Source: Brachypodius melanocephalos (taxonomy: Eukaryota; Chordata; Aves; Passeriformes; Pycnonotidae). Taken from it: a DNA stretch of 64,000 nucleotides. The stretch's first letter is position 1; each line of letters opens with the position of its first letter. The notes beneath the pieces were generated by a model. The model searched no databases. It was not told where the DNA came from and worked only from the letters and a program-made list of their open reading frames with translations. The translations under genes were made by a program, and so were the position numbers. The stretch lies in assembly GCA_013398615.1 (NCBI GenBank), contig VZSR01003806.1:17748537-17812536 (forward strand), in the 5' to 3' direction. This document shows positions 25,401 through 37,398 of the stretch, piece by piece.

Positions 25401-28400
25401 AGAAGAATGTTATTAGTTATATGTAATTTTAAAGTAGTCTGAAAAGCAGCAGCACATTTACATGATCTAGATGTGAAAGTAAGTATATAGTTTTAAGCAG
25501 TGTCCTTTTCTGAACAGAGTTAAACCAAGAACCTGTAATCTGTTGTAAGTTCAGCTCAAGGCAGCTTGCTAGAAGTTAAATAACATTAATGTTTTAGTTG
25601 GAGCTCGTGTAGAAGAGGTATTATTTTAAACAAAAATGAAGCCTACAGCTATCTGGTTGTGAATGTCTCTCAATTACAGTGGCGTCCGTGGATCTTGGAT
25701 CTGAATGAAGATTTGGCTAGAAATTCTCCACATCCTTAGTCTGTGTTTTCCTCTGAATAAGAAACAGCATGTGTGAATTACATTTGCTATAATCTGCTCC
25801 ATACAGGAGGCTAAAAATTTCTGTGAAAAATGATTATGCATGGTTGAAAACAATTCTGATTGAGGTGGATAGATGTCTTTTTAGTTTAGCTAGTTAGGAA
25901 TTAGAGATATTTTGAGAAATATTGCTAAGTGGCCAACATTTTAATATTTAGCTAAACACAAACCTATGAATACGAAGTAACTCTGCCGTTGCAGACAATC
26001 ACATTCCAACGGTGGTGTAACTTCCTGCATTTAACCGAACATGAAACATTATTCAGTGAAAAGGAAAAATACTCTTTTTCCTGAGTGTGCTACCCAAGCA
26101 ATTAGAATGAAATGCTACTACTGTAAAGTGGGGAGTTACTGAATGAGATAATCTGTATTTAAGCTTTCCATAATACAAGCCTGTGGAATAAAAACATGTT
26201 CTCTTCTGCATCAACTTCAAATATTTTTACAGTTGTAGCTACCAGGTTTATGAAGAGGTTTCTCCTGCTTTCACAAAAACGGAACATTTTTTTGTGTTAC
26301 AGAAATAAATTTCAGTTTAACTGCTGAACGTGTGGAGATGCTCACAGCGTTTTTGAAGGAGTTACGAGCTCCAAAGACATACCTGGGTCCTCACTTCCCA
26401 GTTTCAGTCAAAACAAAGAAACTTTTTCCCATTGCTGCACATATATGAAAACTACCACACTGAAATGATGGCTGTGGGGACTTTTGCAGGGGAAAAGGTA
26501 GAGCTCAGTGGAAAATTACCTATTTGTAAAACTTCTAAACAATGAGTAGTTTTGTAAAATGCAACACCATTAGTAACTTCCAGTACGTTACTGATAGACT
26601 GGCGTCAGAGTATAGTTAAGACACAAAATTACTGCTATATATTTAGTGCCTCATTTCCAGTTTCTCGTTTGACCTGAATGTGGAAATTCCATCAACTATT
26701 ATAACTAAAAATGGCATTTTTTTGGTTTCTCGTTTGGAACTGAGAGAAGGACTGACTGCATCTTACAGAAGATAAGTAATATTCTGTATGCACAAAGTTT
26801 AGCTTAGTTTTATTTTTAAAGTTAACATTATGAATAAACTAATGGAATTATACTGTGTTCATAATTCCTATTAATAAAAATAAAACAACTGAATTTGTCT
26901 TCATTCGTATGAAACCACTTAAAGGAAAGATGAAATCCAGTTTGTAAATGTCCAATATGGGTTGTTAGCTGAAGAGAATCCTGAAGGAAAAGAAAGTACT
27001 ATTAGCTTCAGATTCTAATTCATGCAAAAATGTTCCTTCTCAGATGTTCCTTTTGCATTAAAAAGGCTAAATTGCAGTTTTGACTGCAATTATCGGTACA
27101 TCTTGGCTACTACATCAAGGAAGGCTGTCATGAGTGAGAGACCACTATCTAAGAACTGGAAAATCTGTTGTGAATAAATCCTACACAAACTCATGTAAAA
27201 GAAACGCAGAGAAAATATTCATCCTAGTGAAAAAATGTAATTTTCGAGGTGCTGTTTCCTTGTCTCCCAGCAAATTAGAGAGGTCAAACTGCTGGCAGCT
27301 TGTAAAACAGAAACAGCCCATGGCCTCACATAAAAATGCAGCAAGTTACTGCTTATATCCCACCTTTGCATTTAAACCAAGAACTAACTGCTGTTTGTAT
27401 TTTTAAAAATAGAAGTCTGTTTACTTTGATTAAGCAATCTTGTGAGCTGCAAATATTTTTGACCTTCCCACATCTCTCCCATTATTTTTTTCTTTTGTCT
27501 TGGGCAGAAGTAATGAATCTCATGGATTGTATCTGGATTTTCAGTGGGCTATAATATAATTTACTTTACTGACTGATTCCCTTTCAGACGTCTACATGAT
27601 TTGAAAACTGGATTATGGTGTTTGAGATACAAACTGTCTGCTTTTACTTGTCACAGAAAACTACTTGTCAGTTAAGCCACAAACTCATATAAATAAGACT
27701 TTGGTTCTAGAGCAACATATTTCTTAACAGATCTTTGAAAGTATGAGTTCAAAAGCTCAGTTTTGCAGAAGTTCTGACTTACATAAGCTTTATGTGTCTA
27801 ATAGGAGAAAGTATTTTTTTAATGGAATTTGTAAAGACAAATAGGAAAAGAGAAATAGGGGATATGTTGTTTCATTACTGAAAGAGCAACTCTAGCATAA
27901 GTGAGAAGAAATAAGAAATGAGTAAATGCATGAGGAATTAGTTGAGTAAAGATTTTAATATAGATGACATAATTCCTAGTATTTAGTCAGAGTTTACTTA
28001 ACTTGTACTACATTAAAGCTGTGACTTTTAAATAATATTAAATATTGTCATACCTTATCTAGGCATTTCTCTAAGTGTTTTGTAAAACCAGACAGAAATA
28101 GTATAGTTAAGTGATTGCATATCTTTATCACTCTTGTCTCTCTTTTTATTTTTAAATACTAATTTCTGCTTCATTAGAACTGATCTATTCTTTCACATTG
28201 CATTAGGCAATAAATATGCCCTGCAATTTTTACCACCATCAAGGAAGCAACAAACCCACCAGTTCGCTGACCATACCAACATTTTAACAAAATGCGTATT
28301 TCAGTGTTTCTGCTATTGCATTCGTTCCATGTCTCCATGGCACTCCTTCCTGTGTGGCAGAAAGATGCCTATGATTAAAATACCAAGAAAATCAGCCAAG

Positions 28401-31400
28401 CATTAATTTTGCTTCATCCTGTGAAATATTTCTTGTCATTCACATTGGGTATTCTAGCATGTTCTTCCTGACCTAAAAAGTACATGATTCAACCTCACTT
28501 AGGAAATTTATTGTGTTTCTTAAATGATCTAAACCAGCAGGAACACATCCATGTGTTAATCTAAATAACCCAGCCATGGTGTCGGGGAGACTTGGATCAG
28601 CACTGTTGCCTGAATTTGGGTCCCTTGACCTGCTGTGGTTCCTCTGGTTCAGTAGCTCTACCACTCTGCAGCCATTTGAGTTGGTATTTCCCGTATGAAG
28701 AGATGTCCTGAGTAACAGCTGATTGCACCCACCCAGTGGAAGGGTTTCAGTTGGGCACTGGAATGCTCAGTGTTTGAGCCCTGTGGAGATTCTTGAGCTT
28801 CAGGCTCTTGGGGTCTTGCAGGGTCTTTCTTTGGCAGCTCAGAGAATCCATGACACCTCTTGGTGCTCCAGGACTAGGGAGGGAAATTAAAATGGTTACC
28901 TTGATTAAAACAGAGACAGTATTAAAAGAAAGTGAGGGAAAGCATCTGCTGTATGAGGAATGGGACTGTGCTAAAGAAGAGACCGTATATTAAGTTGCTG
29001 GACCAAAATAAATTGTAGCAGAATGTACTTCCCTCCATGACATGAAGGAATAACCCAGAATGTTGGCTTAACCCTGGATTCTTAAATTTTTTCTGGTGTA
29101 AGTGATTATTTGTGAAAGCTGGAGAGTTCGTGGAAGGGGTGAGGCATGGATTGGTGGAGCAAGGACCACACTTTGCTGGATGAAGGGGTTCAAACTGAGA
29201 TGAGAAGACAATGACATGGCATCAGGGCCATGTTAACTAGCTGATACAGAGAGCATTGAACAAGAAAAATGTGTGTCTTAAGACAAGTAGTCCATCTTCA
29301 GACTGACATTTCCAAAGTTATGAATGCAGGCTTTTGTGACTCTAAATGTTGTTTAATGCAGTTTTTGTGTGTAGTTTTATTTGTTTGTGTTGTGGTAGCA
29401 CTCAAAGAGCCCAGTCATGGACATGGTGGCTTTATGCGAATGGGAAGAGAGACCCTGTTCCTCAAGGTTTGTACCCTGAGCCCTGGCATGGACCAAATGC
29501 TTTGTGGAAAAGTAGTTCCTTTTTGAGAGGGTGGGTGAGCTCACATGGCTCAAATTAAGCAAAATCTGATTAGTTAGCAGGGATTTGTCCCTAAGGACAA
29601 GCTCAGCTTCAACCCTTGGAGCTTTGCCTGTACCCTTGGGGCTTCTCCTTATTTGCTGTTACAGACCTGTGGTGGCTTCGAAGGACTAGAGCCCAAATTG
29701 TTCTGCATCTGAGTTTGCTAGTGAAGAAGAGCTTTTTTGTTTTTAGGATAGCATCTTGTTAAAATTAGGAAATCCATGCCTGCCGCCTGTTGTTAGTGGC
29801 AGTGCTGTTTCCTGTCATACATCACGAATACCAGGAATGCACGTTCCAGTGCATCAAATTAAGGAAATAATTTATTATATAGAAGTTAGGGCGATGTTCA
29901 GCACCAAAGAGCTCTTCATTGCAATGTATGAATTTCATTTATTCAGCTTTTTTGGATTTAGCTACAGAACTGTCCTGCTGCATCTCAAGAATCTGCTCAG
30001 GAAATTTTGAAAAGTGTTCAAGGAAAACTGTACAGCTTACTTTCTTAAGCTGTAAATATTGCTGACAGATACTGCATCCGGAGAAAGGACCAATTCCTGG
30101 TTTTAAGCAGCCATATTTCTAAAAGCCAAATGTCTGACTATTCCTATACAAATTAAGATTTCTCTTGACTTTTTTTTTTTAATTGTTCAGGGTGATTTGA
30201 AGGATGTAATTTGAAGGAATTAAATATTTTCCTTCTTAAAAAATAACAATAAAAAAATCAAGATGAAAGTAAAAAAAAAGAATTATGTTTTTCATTAAGA
30301 AACCCCCCTAAAAATGGATTGGAAAAGCTAATGCCTGCAGTGGTTCAACACCATATTATCTCCCCAACTTCCCACTAAGATATAAGGCAGACTTGAACCA
30401 TTTTCCTTACTCTCTAATATTTCCAGTGGCATCTCACTTCTTTACCCTTCTGCTATTTTATTTCTTCTAAATAACATTTTTGTAGTTAAGATAAAGATTT
30501 GATGCTTTACATACATCCTCATATTGTTTTGTGTGAGTTGTATAAATTTTTGCACTGTGCAGAGTGAGTGTATAATTTACGTAAATAACAGACTGTAGAC
30601 GAAAAGATTTTCTCGTTGAGTACATTATGGTTAGGGGGATCAAACATCTCTTTCTCTGGGTTCAGTGAGCTTAGACTGTATCTTCTACTATCTCTTTTTT
30701 ATTTTTATATATAACGTACAAGGTTGTAGTTTGCAAATGCAGTTCATCCTTTAAACTCATATTGATGGATGAGCAAACCATTGATGGTCTGTTAAACTTA
30801 TTTTTTGTGTGCCTTAGTCCTGAAGATGACCTTCAAGAAAACCACGTATTTAAATATTATTCTTAATGTAAGTGCAAAAGGCACTTAAATTCAGAAGAGG
30901 TAGATATTAGTAAGCTGGATGGGGGACTTATTTTAAAAGAAATTTAAATTATTGCTTTAAATAAATGCAATCAAACATTTATTAGTACTCTTGCCATTAT
31001 TTGCATCTCTCAAATAATTTTTTTTCCTTTAAAGCCTGTGCATAATATTGCAAAACGCTTTTGGGTGGCAGGTGCAGTTAACCACATCACAGTATTCCAG
31101 TACTATATTTACAGCAGGAGTTTTCCTAGTTAAAATTACACTTTGCAAACAGTTTAAATTTTAAACTAATATTTTTCTTCTAGTGAGCAGTTGGGAAACT
31201 TCCATCACAAAGCACATTATCTCATGAAAAATACCTGTGTAACAAAATGCTTCTGAAGCAAAGCAATTACCAAGTGACCCTGCTGCTCCCCACAAGCAAA
31301 GAAATTGCTAGTACTACAGGTTGTTCTATAGAAACACAGTGTGATGTGTACACCAGCTTATTCTTAATTATTAAGAAAAGGTTCTGTAATTTATTTTTAT

Positions 31401-34400
31401 TTATGCAGGACATAATTTTCAGTTGAAAATATTAGCTAGTTTAAAAAAAACACAAACTAGCCTCCATAGATCAACACTAAAAATAAAATAAACCATGTAA
31501 GGCCCTCTTGATATAAAAGATCTTGAAGTCAGGCCAAATAAGAGATAAGTGCCAATTGGTAATTTAATTTTAAATTGATAGAAACCAAGAGTACAAAATT
31601 GCTGTGGTGCCTTCTCAAAGTAAGGGTTGGGACCTGTCCCCATGGCTGTAGCCAGGAGCCTTCGCAGGCTCATGATCTCAGTTTTGCTGTTGTTCCTTCC
31701 TGAGCCTTCAGCTCCAAGCCTGGGAATTCTTACCTCTGTCACACAGCAGTGGGGAATTCAGTACAAGAGCAGTTTTACCCATTTCCAGGTTTTTGGGGGC
31801 TGAAAAAAATTATTCTGGGTCTGCTTTAATCACAGTATCCTACTGTCAGAAACATTTAATATTTCAGATCTAGTAAATTGGAAAGAGAGGTATTACCAAG
31901 TCAACAGCAAAAACATCAAAGAGAGTAATTAATATGTAGTTTTCATCCAGTGTGTCATGGCCTGTTGGACAAATTTTTATTTCAATAGACTGGCTGAGTT
32001 GATCTTATCTCCAGCTTGTTTTTATATAATGTACATGACAAAGTATGCATATGTCTGTGATTCACTCAGGGTTAATAGGAAATACACAAAGTGTCAAGGC
32101 AGGCAAAAGTACAGAACTATGTGGAACTGTTTTAAAAAGAAATATATAATAAGTAAATATAATTGGTAGAAGTTTTACATATAAATATATAAAAGTAAAT
32201 ATATGCCCATGCTGCCTCCAAACTGTGTGGTTAATAAAGATTGCAGTAAGTTACCTCTGTACCAAAAGAAATTAATCCCAAACTGAGTTGTATATATCCA
32301 AAATAAATTGTATATAATTTTAGCTTGTTTTTAGCTGCAAGAGAAAGAAAAGATAAAATATATTTTCTCTCCATCCTTTATACTTTATAAAACATATACA
32401 CTTAAGAAAAATTGATGTGAACTCATGGATTACTGATTTTTTTATTATTATTATTAATTTTTAAGTCTATTATGTTGGAAAGGTTCGGGTTTCTAGTGTT
32501 AAACCACTGATAAAACAGTCTATTGCTGTGGACCATATTTGATCAAAAGGAATTATTACCTGTTTCTACTTTCAGTTGAATTTATGTCAGGATAAAATAG
32601 TTCACAAATACCACTTGAAATAGATATTTTTCTTAGTGAGCTCACTTGAATTTACACAGGCCAGGGCTGAAATCTCAGCTCCAGTGACTTTAAACTCCCA
32701 TCAAATTCCTTGGGATCCAGAATTTTTTCAAGAAGTGTACTTCAGGCGAAAAAATATTGACATTTCCTTCAGGTTTCCAGACTTTTGATGTTCATTGAAA
32801 AAAAGTGTAATCACATTTGCTAACATGTCTACTGTTACCTTAAACTAGATGATACTTTGTCATTATGTGCTGTGTTTCTTGAAAGAAATCCATGTAAAAA
32901 TATGATATTATTGGACTTCTTTAGCTTTTAATAGAAATATGTGCATAAAGCTTCAAATATGTGAAAGTAGAATTGTGAAGGGTTGGATTATTTTAAAATG
33001 ACCTGTGAAAATAGGGGGAGGGAAAGAATAATTTGTACATCTCATTTGCTGATGGCCATTAAAATAATTTTGTCCAAAGGTAATGTGCCTTAGAGTATTT
33101 GAAATGAAACACACTAATGCAAGAGGATATCTAAGGTGAAAGATGTTTGTGTAATGCTAAACATAACCAAAGAAGCTGTGGTTTGAGCAAAGGTACCATG
33201 CTCTATTTTATCAAGTGCCAGAAGTTGCATAATGAAAGTCTTTCAGTTAAAAAAAAATATAAGTAAAGAAAACACAAAAATGCCACCCAGCTGGTAGAGA
33301 TCTTCCTAATTTTTACCTGATTGTATTTCTGAAGAAATATGGCAGGGCCCTCGTAAATTTTCAACATGAACTGCATTTTTGTTGCCAATTTCCATATCCT
33401 TTTAAAAGTGCTGAAGCGTGCATTTGCTATTTATGTTTGCAGTAGACTGAGTACACTTTTACTATTTGTGGTTTCAGAAATTGGAAACAACCAAACAGTG
33501 GTGCTATGGTCTAAAAAAATAAATTTTAAACAGCTGTGGGACAGTATTTTTAGAATGGTAGGAGTCCTTCTGAAGACAGACTGGTAACTGTGTCTGTGCA
33601 CAGGAAAGCTGCAGAGGAGGTGGTGAAGTCCAAATTGTGTTGACTTCACACCTTTGACTGCATTGTCTGGGATAATCAGACTCTGGAATAAATAGAGTTA
33701 CTTGCAGGGATAACCTCATTCCTGTATTTTCATCCTACCTCTACGGATATTTGAGTGGTTTTAACCAATTCTTGTATCATATTGGTACATGCAGTTAACT
33801 ATTCCTTATAAATGTTACACAAGATAGATAACTAACTATAGCCTTATCTGTAGGGGTAATAAAAGTTTGTAGAAGACAGAAAAATGTAATTCTTCCTAAT
33901 ATTGGCATGCCAGTTCTGTGTGTTCCCTGTTTAGTGAATTATTTAGCCAACTGTAGCAGTGTTTAATACTTTTAGTTATTTGATTAAAATAGATACCTGT
34001 AATTTCTTTGCCATTTGAATGGTGAATGTGGTCCTTCTGCAGGTAATTCCATTTTCTTTGGATATAGTGCTCAGAGAACAACCAGTCATTCTTGTTTTTC
34101 TTAGTTAACAAAAAACCCTCCGCCTTTTAATATTTTTGTATTGCAGCATTTCAGAAATAGCAGAAGTTTTGCTTTTACTCAACCTAAGTAATTAATTAAA
34201 TCACATAATTAGTTTAGATTATAAACCTGGAAAGTGTCCAAAATGATCACATGGTTTAACCTTCTGTACAAGTGTGTCCTTGTAATTTGGCAGCTCCTTT
34301 GTGGAGGCTGATGAATTTGGTAACTTAAATCATAATGTGTACTATGGTTTTCTAATTTAATTAATTGCTACTTTTGATTTTAGCTGCAGCCAGTTGTTGA

Positions 34401-34768
34401 TCCTAGAGCTTTTGATCTAGCCTTTCATTGATGTAAAGTGTAATTACATAATATAAATTTAAAATCAAAGGAATTCTGACTTACAACAGGTTTTTTAAGT
34501 TCAATTCTTCCTAGAACTCAAATTAGAACTATATAACCATTTCAAATGCTGCAAAATCATTTTCCAATGAACAGAAGAAATACAGTTATTCTTCCAGTCT
34601 CAGCGATGACATTGGGTTCTGTTCTGTCATTGTTCTGTGCTGGCTGCTGGGAGCACATTTTGCCCTCATCTTGCAGCCTTGTTGGTTATTGACTTTTTTC
34701 TTTGTAGTCCTGAGTCATGTCAAGTTGTTGGCTTTTTCATCCAACCTTCCTGCTTTGATTTCAGGTGA
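22481..34768. other. Long AT-rich stretch without recognisable LINE or gene
   Basis: Over about 12 kb I see no CR1 fragment on either strand and no ORF with family resemblance. Small GC-richer patches occur at 28540-28880, 29100-29700 and 31600-31760. A possible ancient interspersed repeat is at 29388-29467. The rest is A/T-rich with scattered short A and T runs, including (TTA)5 at about 32442-32456. It may contain conserved non-coding elements, which cannot be judged without an alignment. Confidence 0.55.
29388..29467 (+). repeat. Possible ancient sauropsid interspersed repeat
   Basis: The order 'gtggtagcactcaaagag', 'cccagtcatgga', then 'agagaccctgttcctcaagg' resembles an old repeat widespread in turtle and crocodile DNA ('gtagcacccagaggcccc ... 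agacagtccctgccccaaag'). The usual central 'gtgctaggcgctgtacaaac' part is missing or too diverged. I recall the phrase but not a secure family name, so this is tentative. Confidence 0.3.
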
Positions 34769-34911
34769 ACATCATGTGATGGATTGGATTGAAAGGGACC
34801 TTAGAGATGATTTTGTCCGATCCCCTGCCTTGTGCAGGGTCACCTTCCACTGGACCAGGTTGCTCCAAGGCCCCATCCAGCCTGGCCTTGGGCACTCTCA
34901 GGGGTGGGATA
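34769..34911 (-). mobile_element. CR1 LINE 3'-terminal fragment
   Basis: Antisense CR1 end on the + strand: 'ggattggattgaaaggga' and 'ccttagagatgatttt', then 'cccctgccttgtgcaggg', 'tcaccttccactggaccagg', 'ttgctccaaggccccatcc', 'agcctggccttgggcact'. About 140 bp of 3' UTR is present. The terminal octamer side (left) is degraded and no coding part remains. Confidence 0.9.
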
Positions 34912-37257
34912 TTTGTATTTCAGTGCAAATTCTACATAAATAATTTATCTGAACATATGATCTATTTGTTGTATTTTGGGATCCATCGGCAAATTTGTAG
35001 TTTTTACAGCATAATTATATTTAAATATACAAACAGCAAGCAGTGATCGTGTTGAAATGGTCATGTGCATGATTACACTCAGCCAAGAGTGTACATAAAG
35101 CATACAACAGTTGCTCTCTGAGGTTGTGAATAACATTACTGTAATAAAATACAAAATACTGTAATAAAAAAACCCTTATATGCCCTTTTTAAAAAATGTG
35201 CAGATCAATGTAATATTAGTTTCAAATTCAGAGTATGAATGGCACTTCATCTCCAGAAAATACACTGTGTGTTCAATGAATATTTGCTGTCCATGCAAGA
35301 TGAAAGGATCAGTTATTTTTTTTTACTTTTTCTCTATAAGAAATAGAGGAAGATACAGTACTCCCTTGTCTGAGTTACAGCACTTTGATAAAGTTATTTT
35401 TCTGAAAAGTTTACCTGAATATGTTCTTGAAGGAAACAATTCTATGTTCAAAAGTGAAAACCATGTTTGGTGTCAAGTGAATATTTCGTATACCGGCCTT
35501 AGAGCTGGTTTTGACAAAATGTTTTTGCTGCCTTTTCAGGAAGTTGTGTTAATGCAATTTTCATGACCTTTCAGATGGTCAAATATAAAAATACAGATTT
35601 TGGGGAGATTATTTTCAGAACAGCTGTGTTTTGGCTGCTCTTTGAATTATGTTAATTTGTGCTCAGACTTGAATGCCAAAATCCATACATTCTTGAATTC
35701 TGTGGACCGACAACTCAAGTGGGATCTTGAGTTAGAAACATCTTTTAAAAATGGCAATGCTCCTCCTCTGTGAAAGGAATAGCTGTTAATTGATACTTAA
35801 AAAAATAGCTCTAACTGTATTTTTCAGTAAATTGGTATATGCCCTATTTTAGAAGAAAAATTAAAAATTAAATAAATATAACAAAACAAACTTTTCTGTT
35901 GATATGGCATTTCTGTTGTGTTACGTTCTGTTTGACAAGGTTTAAGAACAAGGTTCATCTTATACTCTGTGAAAATCTGATTGTTTTATCATGTCACTGC
36001 CTCAAAAGAAAGATTTACACTAACTCAGCAGAAACTCTAGTACTGTTTACATAATATATGCTCTACTCCTAATTATAATTGCCAATTAGTTTCATAGCTC
36101 ATATTTAGATTTCTGTCAGAGAAAATTGGTATCTTAATAAGATGTGTATATTTTAGATATATGTGTGAATATCAGTTATTATTCAAGGTAATGCTTATGA
36201 CAAATGGATTTTATCCCATAATTACAGATAAGGCAGAACTGCAGCAGTTTGCCAGATGTGTGATCCTGACAGTGACCCTTTGCTTGGATTAGGTGTTAAA
36301 ATTTGACTCCCTGTGTTTGCCAGGGAGGTGTTCTGATCCTATAACTCAGCTCATCTGATTTGGTCTGAGTCTGCCTTCAGCTGAGGCACAAAGCTGATCC
36401 CTGCTTCTCTCTTTAAGATTTGTTGCAGTGACTGAAAATTGATTATCCCATATTATGTTATATTCACATGGTTTTCAAATGGGTAGCTTCAAAAATGTGT
36501 TTATTCTTGGCACAATCTGATGAATGCTAATCTTTAGGGGAGTTAACCACAATTTTTAAGGGCCTTATGTTGGTCCCCGCTCATTAAATACAAAGCATTC
36601 TATGAAGTCAATAAACTTATCTCTAAATTCAGAAAGGTATTTAGGAATCATTTTAATCATGCATCTTAGAAAGGGTCTCAGCTTCAAGGACCTCAGTTAG
36701 ACCCACCATCGTTTCTTCTGGAAGGAGTGCTGTTTTCTTTGGTCCAGAGGACTTCCTCTTTAAATTTCTGTGCTTTGACCAGTTAAAATGTCTTTGTGTG
36801 GTCTGATGCCTGAGGGTTTGGAGAAAATAAAAAAAAAAGGAAAAAAAAGAAAAAAAAAACTTTACCTTTTTTTTTTTAATAGAAATGGCAACTACAGACA
36901 TCTCTTTCCATTCCCCTTTTTAGTTACTTGTAATTTTTACCCAGATACCTGGTCATAAATGGGAGTTTCAGGATCATTTTTCATAGCAAGCAATTCTTCT
37001 TGGCGTAAATGCGTACCTGGTATGATAACAGCAAAAATGAGAGAAACCTTTAATGCACAGAAATGTTTCTATAGTTCTATCAGAGCCTTGTTTTAACATT
37101 TGAAACCAAATTGTAGTTTGATTTGTGATTAGATTTGGTGAGATAGGGTCCTGTCTTCCTCAGTTCTAGAAGTCAAGTGAACCAACCTCCCTGCCCAGCT
37201 CTCCTGCCTCCAAATCCCTGAGCACAGCTTGTGGTTTGGTACTGGAGTGCAGGAGCA
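34912..37257. other. Unannotated AT-rich non-coding DNA
   Basis: No gene or LINE is recognised. The open frame 35180-35566 (128 codons) is one of the longest in the window but has no protein-family resemblance, repeated Cys/Ser/Phe-rich composition and no visible start or splice context. I treat it as chance. An A/T mirror tract lies at 36824-36878. Confidence 0.6.
36824..36878. repeat. Adjacent poly-A and poly-T runs
   Basis: An A-rich run with isolated G (36824-36859) is followed after 'ctttacc' by an 11-nt T run (36867-36877). The runs are reverse complementary and could pair as a hairpin. They may also be two independently expanded homopolymers. Confidence 0.8.
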
Positions 37258-37398
37258 AAAATCACAGAATCGTTTAGCTTGGAAAAGATCTTTAAATCCT
37301 CAAGGTCCAGCCGCTAACCCAGCACTGCCAACTTTGTCACTGATGTCCCCAAGTGCCTTGTGCAGGCTCCTGACCTTGCACCCAACTTCCCATGGTGA
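37258..37398 (-). mobile_element. CR1 LINE 3'-terminal fragment
   Basis: Antisense CR1 with the 'aatcacagaatcgtttagc' terminus, then 'aggtccagccgctaaccc', 'agcactgccaactttgtc' and 'atgtccccaagtgcc'. The 'taacccagcactgcca' phrase places it in the same subfamily group as the copy at 60129-60720. About 140 bp is present, all 3' UTR. Confidence 0.85.

Noticed and set aside
35180..35566. 128-codon + strand ORF
   Set aside because: The translation resembles no protein family, shows no domain or signal pattern, and lies in AT-rich DNA without promoter or splice context. A chance ORF of this length is expected in 64 kb read in six frames.
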